A stretch of 64,000 nucleotides of DNA from CAVTYH01 sp963773875 (GTDB taxonomy: Bacteria > Planctomycetota > Planctomycetia > Pirellulales > JADZDJ01): the NCBI GenBank assembly GCA_963773875.1, contig CAVZCV010000019.1, forward strand, positions 333,341 to 397,340, in the 5' to 3' direction. This document shows, piece after piece, positions 47,975 to 57,830 of the stretch; within the stretch, counting starts at the first letter, position 1; each line of letters starts with the position of its first letter. The position numbers were made by a program, and so were the translations under genes. A model generated the notes under the pieces. The model made no database searches. It had not been told where the DNA came from and saw only the letters and a list, made by a program, of their open reading frames with translations.

Positions 47975-50038
47975 ATGAATCGCCTCGCCCACGAAACGTC
48001 GCCATACTTGCTGCAGCATCGGAGCAATCCTGTGGATTGGTATCCGTGGGCCGATGAAGCGCTCCAGCGGGCCAAACGCGAAGAGAAGCCGATTTTCCTC
48101 TCGATCGGTTACTCCGCTTGCCATTGGTGCCACGTGATGGAGCACGAGAGCTTCGAGAACGCGGCGATTGCTCAGCTCATGAACGACAACTTTGTGTGCA
48201 TCAAGGTCGATCGCGAAGAGCGACCGGATCTGGATCACATTTACATGACCGCCGTGCAAATTCTGACGGGCCGCGGCGGCTGGCCGATGTCGGTTTTTCT
48301 GACGCCTGACCTGCAACCGTTTTACGGCGGCACGTATTGGCCGCCGACGGCGCGCATGGGCATGCCGGGCTTCGATCAGGTTTTGCACGCCGTGGCCGAT
48401 GCGTGGCAAAATCGTCGGGCGCAAGCGATGGAACATGCGGCAGAATTGACCCAGCACATTTCGCAATCTGGCGAGCTGCCGAAATCGGAAAAAAAACTAT
48501 CGCTCGAACTGCTGGAAAATGCAGGCCATGCATTGGAACGTGGTTTCGATCATCGCCACGGCGGATTTGGCGGTGCGCCGAAGTTTCCGCACCCGATGGA
48601 TTTGCAAGTGCTCTTGCGATTGTGGGCGAGAAGTCGACGGCAAGGGCTGCTCGACATGGTGACGACGACGCTCGACAAGATGGCGGCGGGCGGCATTTAC
48701 GATCAGTTGGGGGGCGGCTTTCATCGCTACTCTGTCGACGAGCGCTGGCTCGTGCCGCACTTCGAAAAAATGTTGTACGACAACGCCTTGTTGACCGCTG
48801 CGTATGTCGAGGCGTTTCAAGCCACGGGCAATGCGGACTATGCGCGGGTGGTCCGCGAAACTTGCGATTACGTGCTTCGCGATTTGACCGACCCGGCGGG
48901 CGGATTTTACAGCACTGAAGATGCCGACAGTGAAGGCGAAGAAGGCAAGTTCTACGTTTGGACGCCGCAGGAAATTGAATCGGTGCTAGATCGCGAGGCT
49001 GCCGAGATTTTTTGCTATGTGTACGACGTGAGCGAGTCCGGCAACTTTGAGAATCACAACATTTTGAATTTGCCGAAGTCGATCGATACCTGTGCGCAAA
49101 TAAAACGCCACGATGTTGATCGGTTGCGGAGCGAGTTGGCCGAGTCGCGAGCAAAACTGTTTCAATTGCGCAAACGGCGCGTGCGACCAGGCAAGGACGA
49201 CAAGGTGATTGTCGCCTGGAATGGACTGATGATCGATGCGCTGGCAAAAGCGACTGGTGCACTTGATGAGCCGCGCTACCTACAGGCTGCGGCAAAAGCG
49301 GCCAACTTCATTTTGCACGAAATGCGGCGGTCCGATGGCCGTTTGTTGCACACCTGGCGAGCCGGCCAGGCAAAGTTCGATGCGTATCTCGACGACTATG
49401 CGGCGCTGGCAAATGCGCTGGTCAGCCTGTACGAAGCGACGTTCGACGAGAACTACTTGCAGGAAGCCGTTCGACTTGCGGACACGATGCTTCGCCACTT
49501 TGCAGATCGAACTGCCGGCGGCTTTTTTTACACGGCGGACGATCACGAGCAATTAATTGCGCGGCATAAAGATTTGCAAGACAGTTCGGTTCCGAGCGGA
49601 AACGCCCTTGCTGCCACGGTGTTGGTGCGGCTCGCGAAGTTGACGGGTCGCGATCAATACCTTGAAGCCGCCGAAAGCACGTTTCTGGTGGCATCAGCGA
49701 TGATGGAGCGAGCGCCGACCGCAGCCGGACAAATGCTGATCGCACTGAACATGTATTTTGGACCGACGCCAGAAATTGTGCTGTTAGGTGATGCCGCGAG
49801 CAAAGCCACGAAAGCGGCCCTTGAGCAATTGCGGCGGCGATTTATTCCAAACAAGGTTATCGCTTTGCGCGATCCAGAGCGGGATGCTTCTCGATCGGGA
49901 GTTTTAAACGCCGTGTTCAAGGGCAAATCGCCGCTGGCCGATGCGCCCACCGTTTTCATTTGCCAGAATTTCGCTTGCCAGGCGCCGGTCGCCGGAAAGG
50001 AGGCGAAAAAAGCGATTGCTGAATTATCGGCGTGGTGA
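47975..50038 (+). CDS. DUF255 thioredoxin-domain protein (YyaL/spermatogenesis-associated protein 20 family)
   Basis: 687 residues. The N-terminal thioredoxin-like domain (about 1-165) carries the CxxC pair at Cys49 and Cys52 in GYSACHWCHVMEHESF and the family opening NRLAHETSPYLLQHRSNPVDWYPW. The remainder is an (alpha/alpha) barrel resembling cellobiose-2-epimerase/GH-type barrels, with GGIYDQLGGGFHRYSVDERWLVPHFEKMLYDNALL-like segments and a C terminus of the usual length. Distributed from bacteria to mammals, its enzymatic role is unsettled. It stands alone here, with the repeat copy B upstream. Uninterrupted frame. Confidence 0.93.
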   Translation: MNRLAHETSPYLLQHRSNPVDWYPWADEALQRAKREEKPIFLSIGYSACHWCHVMEHESFENAAIAQLMNDNFVCIKVDREERPDLDHIYMTAVQILTGRGGWPMSVFLTPDLQPFYGGTYWPPTARMGMPGFDQVLHAVADAWQNRRAQAMEHAAELTQHISQSGELPKSEKKLSLELLENAGHALERGFDHRHGGFGGAPKFPHPMDLQVLLRLWARSRRQGLLDMVTTTLDKMAAGGIYDQLGGGFHRYSVDERWLVPHFEKMLYDNALLTAAYVEAFQATGNADYARVVRETCDYVLRDLTDPAGGFYSTEDADSEGEEGKFYVWTPQEIESVLDREAAEIFCYVYDVSESGNFENHNILNLPKSIDTCAQIKRHDVDRLRSELAESRAKLFQLRKRRVRPGKDDKVIVAWNGLMIDALAKATGALDEPRYLQAAAKAANFILHEMRRSDGRLLHTWRAGQAKFDAYLDDYAALANALVSLYEATFDENYLQEAVRLADTMLRHFADRTAGGFFYTADDHEQLIARHKDLQDSSVPSGNALAATVLVRLAKLTGRDQYLEAAESTFLVASAMMERAPTAAGQMLIALNMYFGPTPEIVLLGDAASKATKAALEQLRRRFIPNKVIALRDPERDASRSGVLNAVFKGKSPLADAPTVFICQNFACQAPVAGKEAKKAIAELSAW

Positions 50039-50149
50039 ACCACGAGAGACATCAGCGGAGACGGAAGTGGCCGGAACCGTTCAATGTCGACTTCTCCAAA
50101 TCGGCATTTGAGGCAGTCCCGGCCACCGGTGGTTCAGCTTGGGCCTGAC

Positions 50150-50686
50150 TCAGGCACGCGCGGCTTCGGCATTGACGAAGCTTTCGGCAATTTCAGTCAA
50201 GATTTTGTCGGCGTTGGCTTCTTCATCGAGCGTTTCCTGCAGCAGATCGGCAAGTTGCCGCTTGCCGAGGCGACGGGCGAATGTTCGGGCACAGCCGTAG
50301 CCGGCGATTTCGTAGTGTTCCACACGCTGGGCCGCGGCAATCAAAGCCGCGTCTTTGACGTCTGGATCGCCATCGAGCGCGATCACCTCTTCGCCTTCGC
50401 TGATCAAGCCTTTCATGGCGTCGCAGGTTTCGCTCTTGACTTCTTTGCCGAGCAGTTTGAAGGCACGTTCCAATCGCTCCTTGTGGCGGCGCGTTTCGCC
50501 GAGGTGCGTATGGAGCGCGGTCTTCAATTCTTGCGAAGAAGCCGCATCGGCCATTTTCGGCAGAGCAGAAATCAATTGATCCTCCGCGCTGTACAGATCC
50601 TGCAGTTGTAGTTCCAAGACGTTTTCCAGATTGTCGAGCGTCATTGCAGTGCCGAGCATTTTAGAAAACCATGAGGATACCTTCAT
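50150..50686 (-). CDS. DUF892 ferritin-like protein (YciE/YciF family)
   Basis: 178 residues forming a four-helix bundle: LENVLELQLQDLYSAEDQLISALPKMADAASS, HLGETRRHKERLERAFKLLG, VKDAALIAAAQRVEHYEIAGYGCARTFARRLG and ADLLQETLDEEANADKILTEIAE. The Glu and His pattern (EDQL, HLxET, EHYE, EEAxAD) fits a di-metal ferritin-like site. Family members are linked to stress. The start could be Met15 (TLDNLENV), as the first 14 codons are less typical. The gene is convergent with the DUF255 gene. Confidence 0.9.
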   Translation of the reverse strand: MKVSSWFSKMLGTAMTLDNLENVLELQLQDLYSAEDQLISALPKMADAASSQELKTALHTHLGETRRHKERLERAFKLLGKEVKSETCDAMKGLISEGEEVIALDGDPDVKDAALIAAAQRVEHYEIAGYGCARTFARRLGKRQLADLLQETLDEEANADKILTEIAESFVNAEAARA

Positions 50687-50739
50687 CGATGTCTCTCCTT
50701 ATATGTTCTATGTTCTCTTCGATCTTAAAGCTGAAATCG

Positions 50740-51127
50740 TTATTTGTTTCGGTCCGGCGAGGTGCTGCTAGCGTCATCGCCTCCGGTGCCTGCTCCAGCG
50801 GTTGTTCCAGCGCCGGTTGCTCCGCCCGCCGTTCCCGCACCTTCGGCGCCAACTCCTGCGCCCGTAGTACCAGTTCCTCTGCCGCTTGGGGCGGTGCCAG
50901 CACCGTTGCCGGTTGCTGCCGGTCCTGTCATTGGGCCGGTTGAAGTTCCGTTCAAATCGGTCGTGATGCCGGTGGCGCGATCAGTGCCTGAGTTGTCGCC
51001 GGTAACTGGTTTGTTCGCGGTATGGATCGTGCCTGTATCGCCCGCGCCCTGATTGGTCGTTCGTCTGTTCACAGCCGGTTAGGACTGCGACAGCACACAA
51101 CGCACAGCCAAGCAATAACTGTCGCAT
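50740..51127 (-). CDS. Small Gly/Thr/Ala-rich lipoprotein (one frame break)
   Basis: It begins MRQLLLGCALCAVAVLTGC, a lipoprotein signal with Cys19. After QTND a one-base shift near 51060 connects to the frame that reads NQGAGDTGTIHTANKPVTGD and then a low-complexity tail of G, A and T (TAGGATGAGTTAGAGTGG-like). About 128 residues in all. There is no known domain. Probably an outer-membrane or surface lipoprotein with a flexible tail. It is 53 bp upstream of the DUF892 gene on the same strand. Confidence 0.5.
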
Positions 51128-51289
51128 GACTCGCCTCCCATTGAATGTGGCATCTTCGATCGGCAAACCGCGGGTCGGCTACTGTGCGGGAGCAAACCGC
51201 GGGCCGAAGTCGACGGCCAGATTGTTCAAGAGACTGCGGGCGACCATGGGAAATTGCTTTGCCAATTTTCGCGATGGCGCATGTGCGCG

Positions 51290-51325
51290 AAAAAGAAGCG
51301 AGGGCCGTCGACCACGGCTCTCGCT
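51290..51325 (-). terminator. Rho-independent terminator of nrdJ
   Basis: Reading the minus strand, 51325-51314 pairs with 51308-51297 over 12 bp with one G-U, around a 5-nt loop, and is followed by TCTTTTT. It is 194 nt after the nrdJ stop. The rest of 51128-51518 holds no gene I can support. Confidence 0.75.
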
Positions 51326-51518
51326 CATGCGGAACAATATCAGCGAATCACGCTCGAATGAAAAACGAGTTGCTCGTGGGCCTCCAGCCCAAAAATCCGT
51401 TCCGAGCAACCCGGAAATCTAAAAATGCAGAATTCAAAATTCAAATTGAACTAAGGCTGAGTTTCTAAAGGGCACATCGATTGCGCCTTCGGCAAATGAT
51501 TCTGCATCTACATTTTGT

Positions 51519-54500
51519 TTACGAACATCCCATGCTGTTGCCGCAGTTGTGGCAGAGGTAACAATTGCCGTTGCGAACTGTGATGGCGCCGCAGTTATCG
51601 CAACTGGGTGCATCGAGTTGGAAACTTGCAAATTGCTCTTCCCGAGCCACTACGCCGCTGTTTTGATCGACGTGCATAGCAACGCCTGCTCGATGTAGCA
51701 TTGCGGCATTTTCTTCCACGATGCCGCGCTTTTTGGTTTGGCCATTACCAATGCCGGCCGCACCATTTGGCGTGGTTTTGCTCGCTGGACGGCTATTTGG
51801 CGTTTCACCCTTAGCCACTGCCTCAATACCCTTTGAAGCACCACTGACCGGCTCATTGACGCGAGCCATGTTGGGGTTGTGATCGCCAAACGATTGGTCG
51901 CCTTCCTTGGCTACCGGCTCGTCGGCGAATAGACCCTTATTTGCTTCGCGATATCCCGGCAAGAACGTGATACCCATCCAACGAAAAATGTAATCGACCA
52001 CGCTCTTGGCGATGCGAATGTCGGGGTTCTTAGTATGCCCATTGGGCTCGAACCGCGTGTGCGAGAATTTGTTGACGAGTACTTCCAGCGGCACGCCATA
52101 CTGCAAGCTCATCGATACCGCTGTGCCGAATGCGTCCATCAACCCGCCGATCGTGCTACCTTCTTTGGCCATGGTGATGAAAAGCTCTCCGGGCCGCCCG
52201 TCATCGTATAGTCCGACAGTCAGATAACCTTCATGCCCTGCGACGCTGAACTTATGGGTCACCGAGCGCCGCGTATCGGGCAATCGTTCTCGGCGCGGCG
52301 CGGCAATTGCTTTGGCCGCCGCTTTATCGCCTTCGCTGCTTGTAGAAAGCGGTTGGCTTTCTTTGGAGCCATCGCGATAAATTGCGAGTGCCTTGAGGCC
52401 CAATCGCCATCCTTCTTTGTAGGCGTTGGCAATGTCGTCGGGTGTCGTCTCCCGCGGCATGTTGACTGTCTTGCTGATTGCTCCGCTCAAAAATGGCTGA
52501 GCGGCGGCCATCATGGTCACGTGTGCGTGCCACTGAATAGAGCGAATGCCTCCGCGTGGCTTAAACGCACAATCGAACACGCTTAAATGCTCCGGTTTCA
52601 AATCGGCCGCACCTTCAATGGTGTCTTCCTTCTCGATGTACGCCAGGATCGATTTGATTTCCGGCTCATCGTAGCCGAGCGTTTGCAGTGCCAAAGGCAC
52701 GGTATTATTGACGATCTTTAACATGCCGCCGCCGGCAAGCTGCTTGTACTTCACCAGTGCGATGTCCGGCTCGATGCCGGTTGTGTCGCAATCCATCAGG
52801 AAGCTGATGGTGCCCGTTGGCGCCAAAACTGTTGCCTGCGCGTTGCGGAAACCATATCGGCGCCCGTTATCGAGTACTTGATCCCATACGTTTCGCGACG
52901 CTTCTTTGAGATATGCCGGGCAGGCATCGTCGATTTGCTCCACCGCATCGCGATGCATTTGCATCACGCCGAGCATCGGCTCGCGGTTCTTCTCGTAGCC
53001 ATCAAACGATCCAACGGCCGCGGCCAGTTCCACGCTTGTCAGGTTAGCCGCCCCATGCAAGAGCGCCGTCATTGCTCCGCACAATCCGCGAGCTGCGTCG
53101 CTATCGTAAGCAATGCCGCCGGCCATCATCAGGCTGCCCAGGTTAGAGTAGCCCAAACCCAGCGGCCGGAACATGTGGCTGTTTTGCGCGATTCGCTTCG
53201 TGGGGTAACTGGCATGATCGACCAGAATTTCCTGCGCAATAAAAAAGATGCGGCAGGCGTTCTTGAAGCGATCGACATCGAATGCGCCATCTGGCAGGCG
53301 AAACTTCATCAGATTGATGCTCGCCAGGTTGCAGGCCGTGTCGTCGAGGAACATATACTCGCTGCACGGATTACTCGCGTTGATGCGACCACTATTGGGG
53401 CACGTGTTCCAGCGATTGATTGTCGTATCGTATTGCACGCCTGGATCGCCGCATTGCCAGGCACATTCCGCCATACGACGCAGGAGATCGCGTGCTCGGA
53501 ATGATGGACCTTCACACTTCGCATTGGTCACCCAATGTGTTGTCCATTGATCGTCTTTCTCGACGGCCTGCATGAAGTCGTCACTGACGCGTACCGACAA
53601 ATTCGCGTTCTGAAACAAAATCGAGCTGTAAGCCTCGCCATTGAAATTGGCCTCGTAACCGCCTTTTTCGATCAGCACTCGGGCTTTGTTTTCTTCCTTG
53701 GCCTTGCACTCGATGAAATCCATGATGTCGGGATGCTCGACCTTCAGCGACTGCATCTTGGCAGCACGCCGAGTCTTACCGCCGCTCTTCACCACCGCCG
53801 CGATCTGATCGTAAACCCGCATGAAGGAGAGCGGTCCGCTCGGCTTGCCACCACCTGATAGTTTTTCGCGATGCGAACGAAGCGTTGATAGGTCGGTGCC
53901 CGTACCCGAGCCGAACTTAAACAGCATGGCCTCGCTGCGCGCGAGTTCCATAATGTCTTCCATGTTGTCGTTCACACTCTGGATGAAGCACGCGGAACCT
54001 TGTGGATATTCGTACGGATTCTCTGGCTGCACGACCGTTTCGCTTTCGACATCCCAGTGCCAATTGCAGGCCGCGCCCTTCACGCCATACTGATGAAACA
54101 GGCCGACGTTAAACCACACTGGCGAATTGAATGCGCCGTGCTGATGCAAGCAGAGCCAAGTGAGATCGCGATAAAAGCGTTCGCCATCTTCAGCGCCGGC
54201 AAAATAGCCGTCTTCCAGGCCCCAATCGGCAATCGTCCGGCTTACCCGGTGAATCAATTGCCGTACACTGCGCTCGCGTTCTGGTGTACCATTTTCGCCA
54301 TAGAAGTACTTGCTCACGACGACATTCGTCGCCAGCTGGCTCCAGAACTTCGGTACTTCACAACCGGTCTGTTCGAACAGAACGCCGCCGCCTTCTTCTT
54401 TGATTGCGGCAGTGCGGAGTTCCCATTCGACGGTGTCGAATGGATCCGTGACGTCGATCGGGCAAAAGACCGCATCGACGGCCAGGCCACCAGCCCGGAG

Positions 54501-54575
54501 CTGCATGCCATTTCGCTTGGATGAGTTCATTTTTGGCGTGCGCCGTTTCGTGATTCCGAGTTCAGCCTGGGCCAT
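51519..54575 (-). CDS. nrdJ: Vitamin B12-dependent (class II) ribonucleotide reductase
   Basis: 1018 residues, intact. The start MAQAELGITKRR has GAAGGAG six bases upstream. The catalytic core shows FNSPVWFNVGLFHQYGVKGAACNW, the flexible SACFIQSVNDNMEDIMELA segment, FKFGSGTGTDLSTLR, the radical Cys region NPCSEYMFLDDTACNLASINLMKF and a GTISFLMDCDTTGIEPD motif. The C terminus ends with a zinc-ribbon pattern (CDNCGAITVRNGNCYLCHNCGNSMGC) that serves as a redox-active tail in this group. It makes deoxyribonucleotides using adenosylcobalamin and needs no oxygen. The upstream boxes suggest NrdR control; no cobalamin riboswitch is evident. Confidence 0.97.
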   Translation of the reverse strand: MAQAELGITKRRTPKMNSSKRNGMQLRAGGLAVDAVFCPIDVTDPFDTVEWELRTAAIKEEGGGVLFEQTGCEVPKFWSQLATNVVVSKYFYGENGTPERERSVRQLIHRVSRTIADWGLEDGYFAGAEDGERFYRDLTWLCLHQHGAFNSPVWFNVGLFHQYGVKGAACNWHWDVESETVVQPENPYEYPQGSACFIQSVNDNMEDIMELARSEAMLFKFGSGTGTDLSTLRSHREKLSGGGKPSGPLSFMRVYDQIAAVVKSGGKTRRAAKMQSLKVEHPDIMDFIECKAKEENKARVLIEKGGYEANFNGEAYSSILFQNANLSVRVSDDFMQAVEKDDQWTTHWVTNAKCEGPSFRARDLLRRMAECAWQCGDPGVQYDTTINRWNTCPNSGRINASNPCSEYMFLDDTACNLASINLMKFRLPDGAFDVDRFKNACRIFFIAQEILVDHASYPTKRIAQNSHMFRPLGLGYSNLGSLMMAGGIAYDSDAARGLCGAMTALLHGAANLTSVELAAAVGSFDGYEKNREPMLGVMQMHRDAVEQIDDACPAYLKEASRNVWDQVLDNGRRYGFRNAQATVLAPTGTISFLMDCDTTGIEPDIALVKYKQLAGGGMLKIVNNTVPLALQTLGYDEPEIKSILAYIEKEDTIEGAADLKPEHLSVFDCAFKPRGGIRSIQWHAHVTMMAAAQPFLSGAISKTVNMPRETTPDDIANAYKEGWRLGLKALAIYRDGSKESQPLSTSSEGDKAAAKAIAAPRRERLPDTRRSVTHKFSVAGHEGYLTVGLYDDGRPGELFITMAKEGSTIGGLMDAFGTAVSMSLQYGVPLEVLVNKFSHTRFEPNGHTKNPDIRIAKSVVDYIFRWMGITFLPGYREANKGLFADEPVAKEGDQSFGDHNPNMARVNEPVSGASKGIEAVAKGETPNSRPASKTTPNGAAGIGNGQTKKRGIVEENAAMLHRAGVAMHVDQNSGVVAREEQFASFQLDAPSCDNCGAITVRNGNCYLCHNCGNSMGCS

Positions 54576-54641
54576 GATTAGCTCCTTCTTTTTGCATCGT
54601 GCTTTAGGGCATCCTTACCTGCTATCAGTGTACCGAAATAC

Positions 54642-54659
54642 ACTTACAATATATCCACT
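54642..54659 (-). promoter_or_regulatory. NrdR-like box, proximal
   Basis: ACTTACAATATATCCACT (plus strand) has the AT-rich centre and near-symmetry of NrdR sites (ACA-n-ATATAT-n-TGT type). It is about 70 nt before the nrdJ start. Confidence 0.45.
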
Positions 54660-54753
54660 TTCGACCCGCCGACGCGTAAATTGTAGATAACTTGCCGGTG
54701 CCAACCCGATTGAAAGCCCACCGAATGGGTGGAAAGTGCCGTTTTAAGCAAAA

Positions 54754-54770
54754 ACACCCATATATTGTGG
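54754..54770 (-). promoter_or_regulatory. NrdR-like box, distal
   Basis: ACACCCATATATTGTGG matches the ACAC-n-ATATATTGTG consensus better than the proximal box. The two sites are about 112 bp apart, further than the usual one to three helical turns. Between them lies a short CCACC-GAATG-GGTGG hairpin. Confidence 0.5.
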
Positions 54771-55106
54771 CCGGCACCATAAAGACCACAACATACAGGC
54801 CTGGGGCGACATCTTACCGCGTTTTTCCAGCGCGTCAACAGTATTGTGATTTTATCCATAAGTCCTTAGTATTTTTGCTCTTGCGAAGAATGTACCGTCT
54901 TCTTGTGCTAGCAACACTCGCAGGTCAAATCCAATGGGCCGGTCGCAATGTGCCGGACGATTTGTCGATTTCCCGCGTTTCGCCTCATCGATTCCATGCG
55001 CAGTTCGAAATGTTCGAAAAATATTTTCGATTTCCGCCGCACGCGTTAGACACTTCTCGCCTAAATTGACTCGTCGGCCAAGTCGATAGTTGCGCGTCTT
55101 AAGAAG
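54771..55106. other. Intergenic region between nrdJ control region and DUF5009 gene
   Basis: About 335 bp. A plus-strand frame from 54692 to 55069 exists but lacks family character. No RNA gene or terminator was noticed. Confidence 0.4.
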
Positions 55107-56420
55107 TCACAGCTTCAGTCGAAATCCGAGCCGATTAATTGCCGCGGTCAAAAGCAGGATAAACAACGCGCAACCAGCGGAACGAGCGATTGCATTTGCA
55201 AGATATGGGCCATTCAGCTGGTCGTACCAATTGCCTAGGTGCAGCAAGTTCAGTACGGCTTCCATCATCTCGCTAAGCAGGTAGGCCAGCAGCACGTTCT
55301 CGCCCGCAATGGCCAGCGGCCGAGAAACAAACCGCCACTCGAGCACCCCGGCGATGAGATAAAATCCCAGCCAAAGCGCAGCGGTAATTGCGCTCGCCCA
55401 CAGGCACCACGGCGGCGTCGCGCCGTTTTTGCTAATGCCCCACCAGTAGTTCGTCGCCAGAGCGCCGGTCGCCAGCAGAGCAGTGTACAGCGATGTAAAT
55501 CGCACTCTTGCTATGGGCATCGCCGTATTGGGCGTCAGCAAAATTGTTCCGAGCAATACGCCAGCAACCGCGATTGACGGATGTGAACCAAGCATGCCGC
55601 CGATGTCGACTATGTGATTCAGCCAGAATCCATCGAACCAATGCTGTTTTTCTGCCGCAAACAGACACAGAAGAAATACGATGCATGCCGCCAAAGCAAA
55701 ACGGTTAGTTCGGAAAATCAGAAATGCGATCGAAGCAACCAGGTATGACCAGCCAATCAATCCCAAGATCCCGTACCAACTAGGATGAATCTCCGGCGGC
55801 GAAAGCGAAACGATTGAATCGCCTCGTTTGCCGCGGAATGCGAGCGCCATCCAAATCAGGCCGGCCACTCCAACCAAGCGCAACAAGATGGTGATCGCGC
55901 GAAGTGCCGACTTTGTCCTGCTGCCAACTTCAATCCCGCGGGGCGCAGACACCGAGCAAAACGCTAAGATCGCAGAGCAAAACATCATCACGGTCCAAAC
56001 GGCTCCAGACATTCCTATCGCTTTCGCGTTTGCGGAACCGGCATGAACCATCAAAATTCCAATCGCGAGCAGAGAGCCAGTGCGTGCGATCACATGCAAA
56101 AGCAATTTCCAAACCGCCTCGCCCTTGGCTAACCTCGACGAAAGCGCGATGGGAATCGACATTCCGACGATGAACAAAAAGGCGGGGAACACCAGATCGA
56201 CAAACGTCATCCCGCTGCCACCTTTGTGGCGATCGCTAAAGTGCACCATCCAATCGGGCACAATATTTCTGTCGGCGCCGGCCAGGTCGTTCACAAAAAT
56301 CATGGTGAACATCACAAAGCCGCGCAGCGCGTCAATTGAAACGATGCGCTGAGGTGAATCGCCTTGCCGCATGAGCGGATTTGGCAACTGGCTATGTAAA
56401 TCGTTGGTGGTGATCGACAT
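55107..56420 (-). CDS. DUF5009/HGSNAT-like membrane acyltransferase
   Basis: About 437 residues from MSITTNDLHSQLPN; the longer frame upstream is non-coding in character. The marks are RIVSIDALRGFVMFTMIFVND, the FSDRHKGGSGMTFVDLVFPAFLFIVGMSIPIALSSR region with its His and the conserved DxxxPxFLFxxG pattern, and around ten transmembrane helices. This is the family of heparan-alpha-glucosaminide N-acetyltransferase, which moves an acetyl group from cytoplasmic acetyl-CoA to a sugar outside the membrane. In planctomycetes the acceptor is unknown. It is divergent from the PEP-CTERM gene. Confidence 0.88.
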   Translation of the reverse strand: MSITTNDLHSQLPNPLMRQGDSPQRIVSIDALRGFVMFTMIFVNDLAGADRNIVPDWMVHFSDRHKGGSGMTFVDLVFPAFLFIVGMSIPIALSSRLAKGEAVWKLLLHVIARTGSLLAIGILMVHAGSANAKAIGMSGAVWTVMMFCSAILAFCSVSAPRGIEVGSRTKSALRAITILLRLVGVAGLIWMALAFRGKRGDSIVSLSPPEIHPSWYGILGLIGWSYLVASIAFLIFRTNRFALAACIVFLLCLFAAEKQHWFDGFWLNHIVDIGGMLGSHPSIAVAGVLLGTILLTPNTAMPIARVRFTSLYTALLATGALATNYWWGISKNGATPPWCLWASAITAALWLGFYLIAGVLEWRFVSRPLAIAGENVLLAYLLSEMMEAVLNLLHLGNWYDQLNGPYLANAIARSAGCALFILLLTAAINRLGFRLKL

Positions 56421-56695
56421 GGCGCTAAGCGTACCGCGTACCATCGAGGCCGGCAATGAATTTTGGCAGGGCAAGAAGCACTCTAGGCGTCGCCATGTTA
56501 GATTCCCTTCCGCGCCGGTCGGCGCAGAGCATATTTTGCATGCTACCTTCAACCAAGCGATGCTTAATGCGCTGTTCCGGAAGCAGGTTACTTCTCGAGA
56601 TTGCTTGTCGGTTGGTTGCAATCTCGCTAAATTCACAGCGCAGCCATACGTCCGTTACCACAATTTGGTTCCACTCCTCGAATCCACAGCTATCG

Positions 56696-57543
56696 ATGAA
56701 ACTCTTTCGAACTCGCAAGCCGAGAAACGCCGTTTTGCTCGCACTTGGACTGGCGCTTAGCGTCTGTTCGCCAGCCACCGCGGGCAACATCTTCATCACG
56801 GGCCACGATCCCGATTTTCATGCGGCGCTAGGCGGCAATGCCGCCGGGGCTCAGAAAATCATTCAGCAAGCGCTCACGTTTGCACGCAATGGAAGCACTG
56901 CGCCAATCCTGTACTTGCAGACGAACACTAATAATAACGCATTGGGCGATCATACCGATTCGAGCAGGGCCTCATCGCCAGTGGTTACACAGCCTCCAAC
57001 ACGCCCGGCAATCATTACGTCAAAGTCACTGCCAGTCAGTTTGCAAACCAGAACTTGTCGACATTCAGCGCCATCTTACTTCCCTCCGATCACGGCGGCT
57101 CGCTGACGGGTGACGATTTAGCGGTCGTCAATTCTCGCGCGGCCGACATTCAAAGTTACATCAACGCTGGCGGCGGCCTCGTTGCGCTGGCAGAAGACGG
57201 CAACCGCACGCTGGCGGCCAACAATCCGCAACCGTTGAATTTTGCCTATCTGCCGTTTCTGGTCTCCGCTCCGGCGTTAAGCCAGTCGGAATCCGGTTAC
57301 ACGGTAACCCCATTCGGCGCGGGCCTGGGCCTGTCGGCGAGCGATATCAACGGCAACGCTTCGCACAACATCTTCACATCGTTTGGTCCGATGAACGTTG
57401 TCGATCTCGACGCCAGCAACAACGTGATCTCGCTGGCCTATACCGGCACAGTTCCGGAGCCGGGAACCTTTTCGCTGCTGCTGGCCGGATTCGGCACATT
57501 CGGACTCGTCGCTTGCCGGCATCGGCAGCCGAAAAGCAGCTAA
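56696..57543 (+). CDS. PEP-CTERM sorting-domain protein (one frame break)
   Basis: The first part (frame from 56696) gives a signal peptide (NAVLLALGLALSVCSPATAG) and NIFITGHDPDFHAALGGNAAGAQKI. Near 56963 a one-base shift leads to EQGLIASGYTASNTPGNHYV and on through FSAILLPSDHGGSLTGDDLAVVNSR to the tail VPEPGTFSLLLAGFGTFGLVACRHR. Repaired length is about 282 residues. The body resembles a Rossmann-like ThuA/class-I-glutamine-amidotransferase-type fold (ILLPSDHGG, INAGGGLVAL), seen in several PEP-CTERM proteins. It is exported and processed by an exosortase. Role unknown. Confidence 0.8.
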
Positions 57544-57810
57544 AAGTTTTTTCGCATACGCTTTTTCTCGATATCTAAAAAACTCCGAGAATTCCCGTTC
57601 CGATTGTGTGCGCTCCAAAACGCGGTGAAACGCCGACAGCCTGGAGCGCAAAATTCCTCGAGAAAATCGCGGCTCGCATAGGCCGAATCCCCAATTCGCG
57701 TTTCAGAGTGAAGTAACTCCAGTCCGTTTTTCAACCTGTGTAGTCGTTTTTGCCAATTTCGCGCCGAGTAATTTCACAGTTATTTCACTCTCCGCTATTG
57801 GCCCCCAAAA

Positions 57811-57830
57811 CGCTCGAGAATTCTCGAGCG
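57811..57830. repeat. Perfect 20-bp palindrome in copy C
   Basis: CGCTCGAGAATTCTCGAGCG reads the same on both strands. Copies A (about 25561-25582) and B (about 47551-47572) have one to three changes in the outer arms but keep GAGAATTC. It could be a protein-binding site or a hairpin. Confidence 0.8.

Noticed and set aside
54576..54860. Possible cobalamin riboswitch before the B12-dependent reductase
   Set aside because: I looked for the B12 box (AGCCAGGAGACCTGCC type) and the conserved GCCACTG region on the minus strand and found neither; the NrdR-like boxes explain the symmetry better.
54692..55069. 125-codon plus-strand frame in the nrdJ upstream region
   Set aside because: It crosses the NrdR-like box and has no recognisable protein features.
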